A DNA stretch of 64,000 nt from Pseudoalteromonas lipolytica (GCF_900116435.1 NZ_FPAZ01000001.1:289548-353547); one strand, 5' to 3'. Positions 1-9,696 are shown, numbered from the stretch's first letter. A program made the numbers and translations. The notes: generated from the sequence alone by a model not told the origin.

Positions 1-13
1 TACTCTCGCGATG

Positions 14-160
14 TTAGTTTTTGTCAATTGAATCGCCATTAAAGTCATCCTCCCATACCATCCCCCAATCAGAAGTGGGTTCACTTGGGTCGATAGTGTC
101 AATTTTTGTTTCTGTGGCAGAGCCACCGCAGCCAGCTAATGTCGCTACAGAAAGCGCCAT
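14..160 (-). pseudogene. Truncated GH16-type lipoprotein (5' fragment)
   Basis: Reading leftward from ATG 160 gives a short hydrophobic stretch ending in a lipobox (LAGC), a Ser/Thr/Asp linker, then WGMVWEDDFNGDSID, which matches the start of glycoside hydrolase 16 domains (laminarinase/agarase type, usual pattern WxLVWxDEFNGxxID). The frame then hits TAA at 14-16, after about 48 codons. The open frame upstream of the ATG (LLKRHIKQLA) looks like the missing basic part of the signal peptide, but no ATG, GTG or TTG start is present there, so the 5' end also looks damaged. Most likely a decayed gene; the stop could instead mark a sequencing error. The rest lies outside the window. Confidence 0.4.
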
Positions 161-300
161 CGCAAGTTGTTTTATGTGTCTTTTAAGTAGACAGAAAACA
201 CTCTAAAGGGCAGTAAATGCACTCATTAAGCACAAAAACACAAATACCTCATTGTCACAATGAGTAATAAACAACAAAAAATTAACATTTTTTTCTGTGT

Positions 301-1380
301 TTAATCTTCTGTTATCAGTATTTCTACCGAACTATTTTGTGTTTGCTGGTAATGCAAGCTGCTGGCTAGGACACGTGCAGCATTTTTGTAGGTAGCGCTG
401 ATTGATGCTGCATTATCTCGAGAAATTACCTGCCCTTGCTCCGAGCTTTCACGTATTTCAATCGCAAGAGGGATGTTGGCTAATACAGGCACACCATGGC
501 GGTGAGCTAATTTTACAGCGCCATCTTTGCCAAATACATGATTGGGTTCGCCGCAATGACCACATAAAAAGTAACTCATGTTCTCAATAAGACCCAATAC
601 TGGAATATTGACTTTATTAAACATAGCAATCCCCTTTTGTGCATCAGCTAGGGCTAAATCTTGCGGTGTTGTAATAATTACAGCGCCACTAGCAGGTACT
701 TTTTGACTCATGGTTAGTTGAATATCACCGGTGCCGGGCGGCATATCAACGATGAGGTAATCAAGTTCACCCCAATCGGTCTCATTCATAAGTTGATTAA
801 GCGCCCCCGATGCCATGGGGCCTCGCCACACTGTTGCATCATCACTCGGCACTAAGAAACCAATTGATTGCGCTTTCAAATTATGTGCTTCAAATGGTAA
901 TAAGGTTTTATTATCCAGTGTTTTAGGCTCAGCACCCTGCAGACCTAAAAGTAAAGGGATCGATGGGCCATAAATGTCAGCATCTAAAATCCCCACTTTA
1001 GCTCCCTCTTGCTCAAGTGCTGAGGCAAGATTCACAGCCGTTGTCGACTTACCCACTCCCCCTTTGCCAGATGCAACAAGTACAATCTGCTTAATCTGCT
1101 TAAAGCAGCATTGGTTGGGTAATGACACCTCGGCGTCGATGCTCACCGATACTGAGAGCTTATTGCTAACAAACTCTCCGATTTGTGCTAATTCTCCCTT
1201 GCCAGCAAAGGGTAATTCCAGCTTAACCTTAAAGCTTTTGTCGGTATTTATTGTTATTTCTTTTACCCATTGGGCTTCAATCCCAATCGCAAATGCGCTG
1301 CTTCTATAAGCAGCTAACGCATCAAGTAGCGGTTCTTTTTCAGCCGATTTACCAGAGAATAATTTTGACAGTCCAAACAT
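301..1380 (-). CDS. mrp: Iron-sulfur cluster carrier Mrp/ApbC (P-loop NTPase)
   Basis: A 359-aa cytosolic ATPase of the Mrp/NBP35 family, which binds and transfers Fe-S clusters to apoproteins. The deviant Walker A motif GKGGVGKST lies at about residues 105-113, the switch region LDADIYGPS at about 132-140, VDMPPGTGD at about 211-219, and the cluster-binding CGHC (C273, C276) near the C terminus. The N-terminal ~95 residues form a degenerate MIP18/DUF59-like domain. It is divergent from metG, the same arrangement as in E. coli. Full length for the family. Confidence 0.95.
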   Translation of the reverse strand: MFGLSKLFSGKSAEKEPLLDALAAYRSSAFAIGIEAQWVKEITINTDKSFKVKLELPFAGKGELAQIGEFVSNKLSVSVSIDAEVSLPNQCCFKQIKQIVLVASGKGGVGKSTTAVNLASALEQEGAKVGILDADIYGPSIPLLLGLQGAEPKTLDNKTLLPFEAHNLKAQSIGFLVPSDDATVWRGPMASGALNQLMNETDWGELDYLIVDMPPGTGDIQLTMSQKVPASGAVIITTPQDLALADAQKGIAMFNKVNIPVLGLIENMSYFLCGHCGEPNHVFGKDGAVKLAHRHGVPVLANIPLAIEIRESSEQGQVISRDNAASISATYKNAARVLASSLHYQQTQNSSVEILITED

Positions 1381-1558
1381 AGCAATAAAATAGCGTTTCT
1401 TTGATGAAAAGTGCTTCGGAATTATGTAACATTCAAGGCATTAAAACCAGACAATTAGATAATATCATTGCGTTGTTTTGTATATAGGCAACTCGCAATG
1501 AATTAAATAATGATATTCATGCATTTTTGCAACGAACTATCCTCAATTCGGAATGATT

Positions 1559-3583
1559 ATGGCACAGCGAAAGATCCTGATTACTAGCGCATTACCTTAT
1601 GCCAATGGCCCGACTCACTTAGGTCATTTATTAGAATACATCCAAACTGATATTTGGGCGCGTTTTCAAAAGCAACAAGGTCATGAGACCTATTACGTGT
1701 GCGCAGATGATGCTCACGGCACCCCCATTATGCTTAATGCGCAGAAACAAGGGATCACGCCAGAGGAAATGGTTAAAAATGTCAGTGTAGAACGCCAACG
1801 CGACTTTGCTGATTTCAACATAGAATTTGATAACTATCACAGCACTCACAGCGAAGAAAACAAGCAGTTAAGCGAGCTTATTTATAACCGCTTAAATGAT
1901 GCGGGCCACATTAAGAAGCACACTATTTCTCAGCTTTTTGATCCAGAAAAAGGCATTTTCTTACCTGACCGTTTTGTAACAGGTACTTGCCCAACGTGTA
2001 AGTCTGAAGATCAAAACGGTGATAGCTGTGACGCATGCGGTGCAACATACAGCCCAACTGAACTTATCAATCCACGTTCTGTCATGTCGGGTGCGGAGCC
2101 TGTGTTAAAAGACTCTGAGCACTACTTCTTTGACTTGCCAGCCTTTGAAGACATGCTAAAAGAGTGGTTACACTCTGGCACTATCCAACAAGAAATGGCT
2201 AACAAGTTAGACGAATGGTTTGCAGATGGCCTGCAGCAGTGGGATATCAGTCGTGATGCACCTTACTTTGGCTTTGAAATCCCAGGTGCTCCAGGTAAAT
2301 ACTTCTACGTATGGCTAGATGCACCCATCGGTTACATGGCCAGCTTTAAGAACCTATGTGACAAGAAAGGCATCGACTTTGATGCGTTCTGGCGTGAAGA
2401 CTCAGAAGCCGAACTTTACCACTTTATCGGTAAAGACATCATTTACTTCCACAGTTTATTCTGGCCTGCCATGTTAGAAGGGGCAAACTTCAGAAAACCA
2501 ACGAATGTATTCGCTCACGGCTTTGTCACCGTAAATGGCGCAAAAATGTCTAAATCTAAAGGCACTTTTGTAAAGGCACGTACTTATCTAGATAATTTAG
2601 ACCCTGAATATCTACGCTACTATTACGCGGCAAAACTTAACAACGGTATTACTGATTTAGATTTAAACCTTGAAGATTTTGCCCTGCGTGTAAATTCAGA
2701 TTTGGTTGGTAAAGTGGTCAATATTGCAAGCCGTTGTGCTAGTTTCATCACCAAGAAATTTGACGGAAAACTAAGCGACACAGTGATGGATGAAGCGTTA
2801 CTAAGTGAATTCCAAGCGGCATCAGACAGCATTGCTAATCATTACGAGAATCGTGACTATAGCCGTGCTATTCGTGAAATTATGGCGCTTGCAGACAAAG
2901 CCAACCAATTTATTGATGCTAAAGCTCCTTGGGTGTTAATTAAAGACGAAGCAAAACAACAAGAAGCGCATGACGTGTGCTCACTTGGTCTCAATATGTT
3001 CCGTGTGCTTATCACCTACTTAAAGCCTGTTTTACCAGGAATGGCTGCCAATGTTGAAGCCTTTTTAAATGACGCATTAACATGGCAAGGTGTGCAAACA
3101 GCACTTGTGGGTCATGCTATTAATAAATTTAAACCGTTAATGCAACGCGTTGAAATGGATAAAGTAAATAAAATGATTGAAGAATCAAAAGAAAGCCTCG
3201 TCGCTGAAAAAGACAAGATTGATCCTAATAGCCCATTAGCGAAAGAGCCAATCAGCCCTGAAATCGAATTTGATGATTTTGCTAAAGTTGATTTACGTGT
3301 AGCGAAAATTGCAAAAGCAGAACACGTTGAAGGTGCTGATAAATTATTAAAATTGACGTTAGATTTAGGTGGCGAAACTCGCCAGGTATTCGCCGGTATT
3401 AAATCTGCGTATGCGCCTGAAGACATCGAAGGCAAGCTGACCGTTATGGTAGCGAACCTTAAACCACGTAAGATGCGTTTTGGTATGTCTGAAGGCATGG
3501 TGTTAGCAGCAGGCCCTGGCGGCAAAGAAATCTATATTCTTAACCCTGATGAGGGTTCAGAGCCAGGCATGCGTGTCATGTAA
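1559..3583 (+). CDS. metG: Methionine--tRNA ligase
   Basis: Charges tRNA(Met) with methionine using ATP. It is a class I synthetase of the E. coli type: HLGH signature (HIGH variant) at residues 20-23, four-cysteine zinc knuckle (C144, C147, C157, C160), KMSKS at 329-333, anticodon-binding helices, and a C-terminal Trbp111-like tRNA-binding domain (from ~residue 570) that dimerises the enzyme. I chose the second ATG (1559) because CGGA at 1549-1552 is correctly spaced from it, while ATG 1553 directly abuts that sequence. The start at 1553 would add only Met-Ile. Full length (674 aa). Confidence 0.96.
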   Translation: MAQRKILITSALPYANGPTHLGHLLEYIQTDIWARFQKQQGHETYYVCADDAHGTPIMLNAQKQGITPEEMVKNVSVERQRDFADFNIEFDNYHSTHSEENKQLSELIYNRLNDAGHIKKHTISQLFDPEKGIFLPDRFVTGTCPTCKSEDQNGDSCDACGATYSPTELINPRSVMSGAEPVLKDSEHYFFDLPAFEDMLKEWLHSGTIQQEMANKLDEWFADGLQQWDISRDAPYFGFEIPGAPGKYFYVWLDAPIGYMASFKNLCDKKGIDFDAFWREDSEAELYHFIGKDIIYFHSLFWPAMLEGANFRKPTNVFAHGFVTVNGAKMSKSKGTFVKARTYLDNLDPEYLRYYYAAKLNNGITDLDLNLEDFALRVNSDLVGKVVNIASRCASFITKKFDGKLSDTVMDEALLSEFQAASDSIANHYENRDYSRAIREIMALADKANQFIDAKAPWVLIKDEAKQQEAHDVCSLGLNMFRVLITYLKPVLPGMAANVEAFLNDALTWQGVQTALVGHAINKFKPLMQRVEMDKVNKMIEESKESLVAEKDKIDPNSPLAKEPISPEIEFDDFAKVDLRVAKIAKAEHVEGADKLLKLTLDLGGETRQVFAGIKSAYAPEDIEGKLTVMVANLKPRKMRFGMSEGMVLAAGPGGKEIYILNPDEGSEPGMRVM

Positions 3584-3599
3584 GGTAAAACCTTATTGT

Positions 3600-3637
3600 A
3601 AAAAAACCGTTGTGTGCAAACACAACGGTTTTTTTAT
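3600..3637 (+). terminator. Rho-independent terminator after metG
   Basis: Long stem (A-run plus CCGTTGTGT paired with ACACAACGG) with a 4-nt loop and a run of seven T. It lies directly downstream of metG, and its A-rich left arm lets it also serve the converging lipoprotein gene. Confidence 0.9.
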
Positions 3638-3646
3638 ATTCGGCAT

Positions 3647-4462
3647 TTATGTTGTTGGGCACGCGGGGTGTTCGGTTAATACTTGGGTAATAATTTGGCC
3701 AAATACTTGGTGCTGTTGCTCAGTAATAGGGAAAGAGGCGCTGTAAGAAAGCGTATCGGCAAGTTCTCCGGTAATAATTTCATAAAAGGTCATCGCAGTT
3801 AGCAAATGCCCAGCATCCGAGGCATGATTACCGTCACTATGGTATAAATTCACTTCTGGTAATCTTGCTATCGCTTTGTCCCACACTAAACCGATGGGCG
3901 CAACACAGCTCGTTTCTTTATCACTAATGGATAAATGTAACTTATAAACCGCTTCACCTTCTTTACTATCCCCCCTTTGTGGGTGTTCAGGGAATAGAAT
4001 TGGCGTTATTCCCAGCACTTTTGCATTCGCAATTAGACGCTCGGTTTCTGCCGTAGAATAATTTACAGATCCCGATTGAGAATACTTTTGCCCTTGAAAA
4101 ATCGCATGACTCCACTTGTTTTGTTTTAGCTTTTCGATATTCCCGGGGGAGTTAACTATTTCATCCAAAAAACGGCCACTCACCGTGAGGGTCACAACCT
4201 GACTATTACTTAACTCACTCGAAATTAACTGCTCAAGCAAGGTCGCAAGTTTTGCGCTATGACTATTGCCATAAATGATAATGTTATAATCAGCACTTGC
4301 GCTATTATCAACAATGCCGGTGCTATTATTAGGAAGTGAGCTGTCAGGCTCGGTTGCGATTGGGTTTTCAGTCTTTGAACTCGAACCACATGCAACTAAC
4401 CCAACAAAACTCATCAATAAAAAGTAAACAATAAAAGGCTTAAATCGTTTGCTGTCCGTCAC
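3647..4462 (-). CDS. Predicted SGNH-like lipoprotein
   Basis: A 271-aa predicted lipoprotein with a basic N terminus, a hydrophobic segment and lipobox LVAC (Cys ~25), then a Ser/Asn-rich linker. The globular part starts with IIIYGNSHSAK, resembling the GxS block of SGNH/GDSL hydrolases, and ends with DGNHASDAGH, resembling their DxxH block, so an esterase-like fold is inferred; substrate unknown. The start is GTG at 4462 with AAGGA upstream. Single gene between metG (convergent) and the signal peptidase gene; no operon partner is evident. Confidence 0.6.
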   Translation of the reverse strand: MTDSKRFKPFIVYFLLMSFVGLVACGSSSKTENPIATEPDSSLPNNSTGIVDNSASADYNIIIYGNSHSAKLATLLEQLISSELSNSQVVTLTVSGRFLDEIVNSPGNIEKLKQNKWSHAIFQGQKYSQSGSVNYSTAETERLIANAKVLGITPILFPEHPQRGDSKEGEAVYKLHLSISDKETSCVAPIGLVWDKAIARLPEVNLYHSDGNHASDAGHLLTAMTFYEIITGELADTLSYSASFPITEQQHQVFGQIITQVLTEHPACPTT

Positions 4463-4572
4463 TGATTATTCCTTATTTAGACGTATTATTTTTCATGTAG
4501 TCAATATTGAGACACAAAACGATAAATAGCCAATTATTATCTGACGCTTACTCACACTTAACTATTTCATCT

Positions 4573-5232
4573 TCAGGGTGCTAAATATAAATCTTTAAGA
4601 AACCGCTCTTTGCGGGGTAAGTAATGATGATCATAATCAAGCGACACCAGCACCCTTTCTGCTTTTCCTAACAGCTCACTACGCGGCACTAAACCGATTA
4701 CACGCGAGTCTGCACTGTTATCACGGTTATCTCCCATCGCTAAATACATATCTGCAGGGATAACCACTGGCGCAAAATGCTGCATCACAGAGGGGGTCTT
4801 CGACACCTGAATTGCATGTTTAATACCCGCAAGATTTTCTAAATACGTTTGCTGTCCTGCTTCATCATCCACTAGCGAGTAATCAAGTACTTGACCATTA
4901 ATAATCAATTTATTATCAACTAAAGTAACCGTATCACCCGGCACTGCAATCACACGTTTGACTAAGCGGTTATTAGCAGCAGTTGAATCAAATACAATGA
5001 TATCGCCCGCTTTTGGCTCATCAAGGCGCGCCAGTGATATATGACTAAATGGTAACCGTAAATCATAGGCCATTTTATCGGTTAAAATACGGTCTCCCTC
5101 AACAATTGTCGGTTTCATAGACCCTGTGGGTACTTCATACCAATCGGCAACAGCACTCCTAAATACACTCATTAAGCAGATGAATACAATCAATGAACGG
5201 TTATTTTTCCATACGTTAGCAAGCCAATTCAT
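4573..5232 (-). CDS. lepB: Signal peptidase I (short form)
   Basis: Inner-membrane serine protease that removes signal peptides from exported proteins. One N-terminal transmembrane segment (~residues 12-28) precedes the catalytic box PTGSMKPT (nucleophile Ser38). The general-base Lys92 is in RLVKRVIAVPGD, and box E is MGDNRDNSADSR. At 219 aa it lacks the second transmembrane helix and the large insertion of E. coli LepB, so it may be a second, specialised copy. I chose ATG 5232 because AAGGAA precedes it; an upstream frame-open ATG (5259) has no such signal. Confidence 0.9.
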   Translation of the reverse strand: MNWLANVWKNNRSLIVFICLMSVFRSAVADWYEVPTGSMKPTIVEGDRILTDKMAYDLRLPFSHISLARLDEPKAGDIIVFDSTAANNRLVKRVIAVPGDTVTLVDNKLIINGQVLDYSLVDDEAGQQTYLENLAGIKHAIQVSKTPSVMQHFAPVVIPADMYLAMGDNRDNSADSRVIGLVPRSELLGKAERVLVSLDYDHHYLPRKERFLKDLYLAP

Positions 5233-5339
5233 ATTCGTTCCTTGTGTTGTTAGTTTCATTAAGAGTCTTTGCCGTTCAAATTAGTTCTTAGCTAAATGTA
5301 ACGAAATACTTCAAAGATAAAAATATCATACATGGTGTT

Positions 5340-5398
5340 AAAAATATTTGACACAACCAGCAATGAGTAGTTTACTTAACACCAAGTCAAATATTTTT
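5340..5398 (+). promoter_or_regulatory. Promoter inside a 13-bp inverted repeat (membrane protein/HTH operon)
   Basis: Perfect inverted repeat AAAAATATTTGAC (5340-5352) and GTCAAATATTTTT (5386-5398). A candidate sigma-70 promoter sits within it: TTGACA (5348-5353), 17-bp spacer, TTTACT (5371-5376). The left arm overlaps the -35 box. It lies 18-77 bp upstream of the two-gene operon ending in an HTH regulator, so an autoregulatory operator is inferred. Confidence 0.5.
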
Positions 5399-5416
5399 TA
5401 CACTGGATGATAAAAG

Positions 5417-5875
5417 ATGAGCTACAAAGAACTGACAATTTGGGGCACGTTGGGAGTGACTATTGGTTTGTTAATTTATTACCTTACTGGTATTAACTCA
5501 TTACAAACAAATGGAAACCTAAGCCAAGATACAATGGTTTCTTACTTATATAAGGTCGTAATTACTGCGGTGATACTCGAAATTATTATGCAATCAGTGC
5601 TTGCAGGCATTAAGCACAAAGAAGCAGATTTAGGTGATGATGAGCGCGATAAACTCATTGAACTTAAAAGCGCTAAGCTTGGCCATTGGTTAACTTCAGC
5701 AATTATTTTAATGTGTGTATTTTTAGCCACTCAGATAGAGCGTGTATCTGGTCGCATGTTATTACCTGAAGTTTCAGATTTATATAATATAATGCACTAC
5801 CTCATTATAGGCTTTTTGATCAGTGAGATTATCACGACAGCCAGTAAGGTGTATTTCTATCGAAGAGATAGCTAA
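5417..5875 (+). CDS. Hypothetical four-helix membrane protein
   Basis: A 152-aa protein with about four hydrophobic segments (residues ~8-26, 45-65, 95-110, 122-142) and a charged cytosolic loop, KHKEADLGDDERDKLIELKS, between helices 2 and 3. This layout is typical of the small membrane proteins (DUF2178-like) paired with a Xre-type regulator. Its stop overlaps the ATG of the HTH gene by one base, so the two are translationally coupled. Function unknown; a membrane-stress or quorum role is only a guess. Confidence 0.6.
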   Translation: MSYKELTIWGTLGVTIGLLIYYLTGINSLQTNGNLSQDTMVSYLYKVVITAVILEIIMQSVLAGIKHKEADLGDDERDKLIELKSAKLGHWLTSAIILMCVFLATQIERVSGRMLLPEVSDLYNIMHYLIIGFLISEIITTASKVYFYRRDS

Positions 5876-6081
5876 TGAAAAAACAGCTCAGTAATACTAT
5901 TCGAGAATTACGATTTCATCACAATGAAATGACGCAGCAAGCTCTGGCCGAAGCCGTCGGTGTTTCAAGACAAACAATTGTCGCCATTGAAAAAGGCAAA
6001 TATTCCCCTTCACTTGAAGTGGCTTTTAAGATTGCTCAATTGTTTGATAAGAAACTCGATGACGTTTTTTCTTATCAATAG
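5875..6081 (+). CDS. Small Xre-family HTH transcriptional regulator
   Basis: A 68-aa single-domain HTH_3 protein. The helix-turn-helix is LAEAVGVSRQTIVAIEKGKY (~residues 24-43), followed by the usual SPSLEVAFKIAQLF helix and a C terminus ending DDVFSY. It resembles the YozG/YgzD group of tiny regulators almost always found next to a membrane protein, as here. It probably represses its own operon through the inverted repeat upstream of the first gene. Confidence 0.8.
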   Translation: MKKQLSNTIRELRFHHNEMTQQALAEAVGVSRQTIVAIEKGKYSPSLEVAFKIAQLFDKKLDDVFSYQ

Positions 6082-6098
6082 CACGCTTGCAATAAAAA

Positions 6099-6119
6099 AG
6101 GTTAGCATGCAGCTAACCT
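6099..6119. terminator. Bidirectional terminator between HTH gene and DUF2999 gene
   Basis: AGGTTAGC (6099-6106) pairs with GCTAACCT (6112-6119) around a 5-nt loop. On the minus strand the stem is followed by a T-run (complement of AAAAAA), and on the plus strand by a T-rich stretch. Confidence 0.75.
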
Positions 6120-6131
6120 CTTCTATTCTAT

Positions 6132-6392
6132 TTAAGACTGTTGATTTTTAAACTGTGCTTTCGCTTGTTCAACTTCGTCATTACTGATACCTACTGACTC
6201 AGCCGCTTCTTTTATTAAATGCGGTTGTGTCATAACCAACGCCATCAGTTGTTGAAGTTTTTCGGGCGGGATCCCGAGTTGCTGAACTAAGCCCATAGCC
6301 ATCATTGGGTTTTCCATAAATGCTTGAAAAAGCTCACGTACTTTTTCGTCACTCACGTTATGCTCTTTCAGCATTGCGATAATTGGGTTCAT
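6132..6392 (-). CDS. DUF2999 family protein
   Basis: An 86-aa small acidic helical protein starting MNPIIAMLKEHNVSDEKV, with repeated Met-rich helices (NPMMAMGLVQQLGIPPEK). This matches what I recall of DUF2999, a short cytosolic family of Vibrio, Shewanella and Pseudoalteromonas with no known function. No signal peptide or metal motif. It has its own terminator and is separated by about 55 bp from the oxidoreductase gene, so it may be independently expressed. Confidence 0.65.
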   Translation of the reverse strand: MNPIIAMLKEHNVSDEKVRELFQAFMENPMMAMGLVQQLGIPPEKLQQLMALVMTQPHLIKEAAESVGISNDEVEQAKAQFKNQQS

Positions 6393-6446
6393 ACTAACCT
6401 TTATTAATTTACTGCTAATAAGCTCAATAATGTGGGCAATTTTTCG

Positions 6447-7409
6447 TTATTCAACCAGTAGCACCACTTTACCCGAATTTTCATTATTATCTAAAATGCG
6501 GTGAGCCTCAGTTGCATCCTGCCAATGCAGGGTTTTATATATATTAAAGTCAAATTTACCCGCAGCGAGTTCGCCATAAAAGCGAGCTATAAACTGTGCT
6601 TTTAGTTCACGTTTAAAAGCAATAGAGCGGTTTCTAAGTGTAGAAGCATGAAATGAAATACGTTTACTCAGCAAACGTGCGAAATCAACCTCAGCAAAGC
6701 GCGCATCTAAAAATGCCAACATCACAATTTGGCAATCCATTGCAGCAACAGCAGCATTTTTATTTAAATAATGCCCTGCAACGGGGTCGACAATTGTATT
6801 TGCTTGTAACTGATGTGTCTTCATATACTCCACAAAGTCGGTGGTTTTATAATTTATACAGTGATCGGCACCCAACTTTTTTGCATGCGCGCATTTTTCA
6901 TCGCTCCCCGCAGTAATGACTACCTGAGCCCCAATAGCTTTTGCCATTTGAATAGCGGCACCACCCACACCACTTGCACCAGCGTGTATAAGTGCGGTTT
7001 GCCCAGCTTCAAGCTTGCCAAATTGAAATAACGCCGAAAATGCAGTGAGATAAACTTCGCTCACCGCAGCCCCTTCTGTCATACTCATTGAGTCAGCAAG
7101 CGGCATCACCTGTGCTGCATCTACCGTAACATACTCACTGTATGCGCCTCCGGCACACAAAGTAAAAACGGGTTTATTAAGCCAATCAACCTCAACGTTT
7201 TCCCCTTGTGCGACGACAGTGCCAGCACACTCTAGACCTAAAATCTCACTGTCGCCTTTAGGAGGTGGGTATTTATCTTGCCTTTGTAAACAGTCAGCAC
7301 GATTAACGCCTATTGCGGCGACCTTAATCAGTACCTCATCGTGTTTAATATTCGGCTTTTCAATTTCTGCAAACGTTAACTGTGAATTTTCGTGCTTAAT
7401 ATAACGCAT
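6447..7409 (-). CDS. NAD(P)H quinone oxidoreductase, PIG3-type MDR family
   Basis: A 320-aa zinc-free medium-chain dehydrogenase/reductase. The N-terminal GroES-like domain carries GVNRADCLQRQDKYPPP, the quinone-oxidoreductase/PIG3 hallmark. The Rossmann domain has AHAGASGVGGAAIQMAKAIG (~residues 141-160). Expected to reduce quinones or other activated carbonyls with NADPH in the cytosol. It starts 8 bp downstream of the preceding lipocalin-like gene, so the two probably form an operon. Confidence 0.85.
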   Translation of the reverse strand: MRYIKHENSQLTFAEIEKPNIKHDEVLIKVAAIGVNRADCLQRQDKYPPPKGDSEILGLECAGTVVAQGENVEVDWLNKPVFTLCAGGAYSEYVTVDAAQVMPLADSMSMTEGAAVSEVYLTAFSALFQFGKLEAGQTALIHAGASGVGGAAIQMAKAIGAQVVITAGSDEKCAHAKKLGADHCINYKTTDFVEYMKTHQLQANTIVDPVAGHYLNKNAAVAAMDCQIVMLAFLDARFAEVDFARLLSKRISFHASTLRNRSIAFKRELKAQFIARFYGELAAGKFDFNIYKTLHWQDATEAHRILDNNENSGKVVLLVE

Positions 7410-7417
7410 AACACCTT

Positions 7418-7810
7418 CTATTTAATTCGCTGCCAGATTTCAGCTTCCACCAATTTACCATTTTCATATAAAGTATGATGCCATAAATCACCGTCTACTT
7501 TGTAATCAAATGCCATGGTTTTACCTTGTAATGAAGGCACATTACCATAAGAAAAAGTCTCGATAAATTGCTGGTCTTGCAAAACATATTTGCCGCCACC
7601 CGCATAATGAAAATTGCCATTTTTCTGCGTAATATAACTAAAATGAGTATCGGTAATTAGCTTTACCGAGGTTAATTCGGGTGCTTTTGCCGTAACATAC
7701 CCTTCCTTTGTCGCATACTTTCCTTCAACAAATTGCCAACTCCCCACCAGCGGGTTCGCATTCGCGAATGAGGCTAGCAACAAACTTGAAATGCCGAATA
7801 TTTTTAGCAT
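7418..7810 (-). CDS. Exported lipocalin-like hypothetical protein
   Basis: A 130-aa protein with a cleavable signal peptide (cleavage near AFANA-NPLV or SFANA, ~residue 18). The body starts LVGSWQFVEGKY, the usual opening of lipocalin-like/DUF4488-type beta barrels, and continues with alternating beta strands ending EAEIWQRIK. Periplasmic, ligand unknown. First gene of a probable two-gene operon with the quinone oxidoreductase. Confidence 0.6.
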   Translation of the reverse strand: MLKIFGISSLLLASFANANPLVGSWQFVEGKYATKEGYVTAKAPELTSVKLITDTHFSYITQKNGNFHYAGGGKYVLQDQQFIETFSYGNVPSLQGKTMAFDYKVDGDLWHHTLYENGKLVEAEIWQRIK

Positions 7811-7887
7811 AGTGTACTCCCTTGATTGTTCGTATTAGCATACGCCAATACCGGATCCCGATGAAGGACTACGTGGTTGAGATTTTT

Positions 7888-9696
7888 TCACCCCTGTTTT
7901 GCTCTCATTTCACTAAACCGCCACGATTGTTTATACGGATACACATCCAATAATTGTCCCTCATTAATAGCCGCTTGCAGTCGCTGCCACATAGCAACAC
8001 TGAAAATGTCGTGATGCACAGCATTAAAAAATGAAAAAGCCGTTTTATTTGCACTGAAAAATACCTTGAATTGGCTCGGAAACACATCGTTTTCAGCAAT
8101 ATCAAAGTAACTCTCGCTGCTTAACTCTTCTAACGAGTCAGCACTTTTTGGTAACTCTCGAAATTGACACGCCGTCATCGGGCAAATTTCATCGTAATCA
8201 TAAAACACCACTCTTCCCCAGCGGGTCACACCAAAGTTCTTCATCAACATATCGCCTGGAAAGATATTTGCACCTGCCAGCTCTTTGATTGCTTTACCAT
8301 AATCAATCATAACAAGTTCAAGTTTTCGTTCATCACACTGATTAATATATAAATTAAGCGGTGTCATTTTCCGTTCAACATACACATGACGCAAAATAAG
8401 CGCATTACCCGATATAATTAAACTGTCGCCAATTTGGCGCTGCATCGTAGTGAGTAATTCTTCACTAAATCGGCTTAAATCAAACGCTAAATAACGAAAT
8501 TCATGGGTATCAACCAAGCGCCCCACGCGATCGGCTTGCTTTACAAAGTCGTATTTCGCCATGACATGTTGTTTAGTGGCGGTTTTTGGTGCGCTAAATT
8601 TATCTTTAATCACTTTGTACACATAATCAGAGCCTGGTGTCGTAAATACCAACATCACCATGCCAGGCGTACCTGGGGCAATAATGTATTTATCATCAGG
8701 AGGGCTATTTTTAGTGGTATCAACTTTATAGCGATAAAACTCGGTTTTGGCATGCTTGATAAATCCTATCGCGTTAAATAACTCAAAACGTTGCTTATGG
8801 GGCATCAGCACGCTGAGGTAATCAACGTAACGCGCAGGTTGGTCGGTGTCGACCATAAAGTAGGTTCGCGCAAACCCAAATAGCAGACTAAGTTGATCGG
8901 CGCCCATCATGACGGCATCAATGTGCAGCCCTTTTTCACTATTTAGTAAGGCTATGGCAAACGGCATATTATCACCGTTTTTAGCAATGCATCGCCCAAT
9001 GATGTAACACGCTTTATTTCTGAAAAATAATGAATTAGCGTATTCGATATACCCATCATTCAGTGCTAGCAGCTCATAAACCTGTGGGCACTGTTTTTTT
9101 GCTCCTGCGATTAAAGTACGCTGCAACATGGCAATATCATCAGTGAAATGTGCATAATCGGAGCGAAAAACATGACGACTCACAAGGGTTTTTATCGCAT
9201 TTTCAAAACCACTTTGTAACGAGATCCGACTTACCAGAGAATCAAACGGACGAGGCCCTAAGCGATACCGTGCCTTTAAAACAAACAAATGAACATTACG
9301 GATTTTACGTGAGTCCCAAATAGCCCCAAATGTCGAGTTGAAAAACGTATGTGCAATGGGCTGGTTTTCGTGATTTTTCACCATTTCTGCATAAATTTGT
9401 TTTGCTAATAACCACAGAGCAGGATCGTTAACTTCGCTGTAAGCTATGATCTTTACAGCTTCACTTACTTTTTTTACTTGGCCTTCGTAAACCTGTAACC
9501 GTAACTTCATTGCTGTTTGCACTTGATGCCATTGACGTTGTTCAAACCGGCTTTGTGCCCCTAAAGTGATATTCAAAAACTCTGCAAACATGGCCTCAAA
9601 CCCTGCATACACAGCGCGGGCTAGTTTCGTGGCAATAATATTCTTTAGTTGTTCCGACTCTGTTTTTTTACGAAAAATTGCATCGTGTTGAGGCAT
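7888..9696 (-). CDS. aceK: Isocitrate dehydrogenase kinase/phosphatase
   Basis: Bifunctional enzyme that phosphorylates and inactivates isocitrate dehydrogenase, sending isocitrate into the glyoxylate shunt, and reverses this. The ATP loop APGTPGMVMLVFTTPG is followed by the lysine of YKVIKDKF. The catalytic region ANIFPGDMLMKNFGVTRWG and FYDYDE keeps both active-site aspartates known from E. coli AceK. About 602 aa, normal length. ATG 9696 is preferred to the in-frame GTG at 9708. Unlike E. coli it is not next to aceBA but near icd. Confidence 0.96.
   Translation of the reverse strand: MPQHDAIFRKKTESEQLKNIIATKLARAVYAGFEAMFAEFLNITLGAQSRFEQRQWHQVQTAMKLRLQVYEGQVKKVSEAVKIIAYSEVNDPALWLLAKQIYAEMVKNHENQPIAHTFFNSTFGAIWDSRKIRNVHLFVLKARYRLGPRPFDSLVSRISLQSGFENAIKTLVSRHVFRSDYAHFTDDIAMLQRTLIAGAKKQCPQVYELLALNDGYIEYANSLFFRNKACYIIGRCIAKNGDNMPFAIALLNSEKGLHIDAVMMGADQLSLLFGFARTYFMVDTDQPARYVDYLSVLMPHKQRFELFNAIGFIKHAKTEFYRYKVDTTKNSPPDDKYIIAPGTPGMVMLVFTTPGSDYVYKVIKDKFSAPKTATKQHVMAKYDFVKQADRVGRLVDTHEFRYLAFDLSRFSEELLTTMQRQIGDSLIISGNALILRHVYVERKMTPLNLYINQCDERKLELVMIDYGKAIKELAGANIFPGDMLMKNFGVTRWGRVVFYDYDEICPMTACQFRELPKSADSLEELSSESYFDIAENDVFPSQFKVFFSANKTAFSFFNAVHHDIFSVAMWQRLQAAINEGQLLDVYPYKQSWRFSEMRAKQG

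Noticed and set aside
974..1309. 111-codon plus-strand frame inside mrp
   Set aside because: Antisense to the conserved P-loop region of mrp; no independent support.
3112..3525. 137-codon minus-strand frame inside metG
   Set aside because: Lies wholly antisense to the metG tRNA-binding domain, no ribosome site, composition like other antisense shadows.
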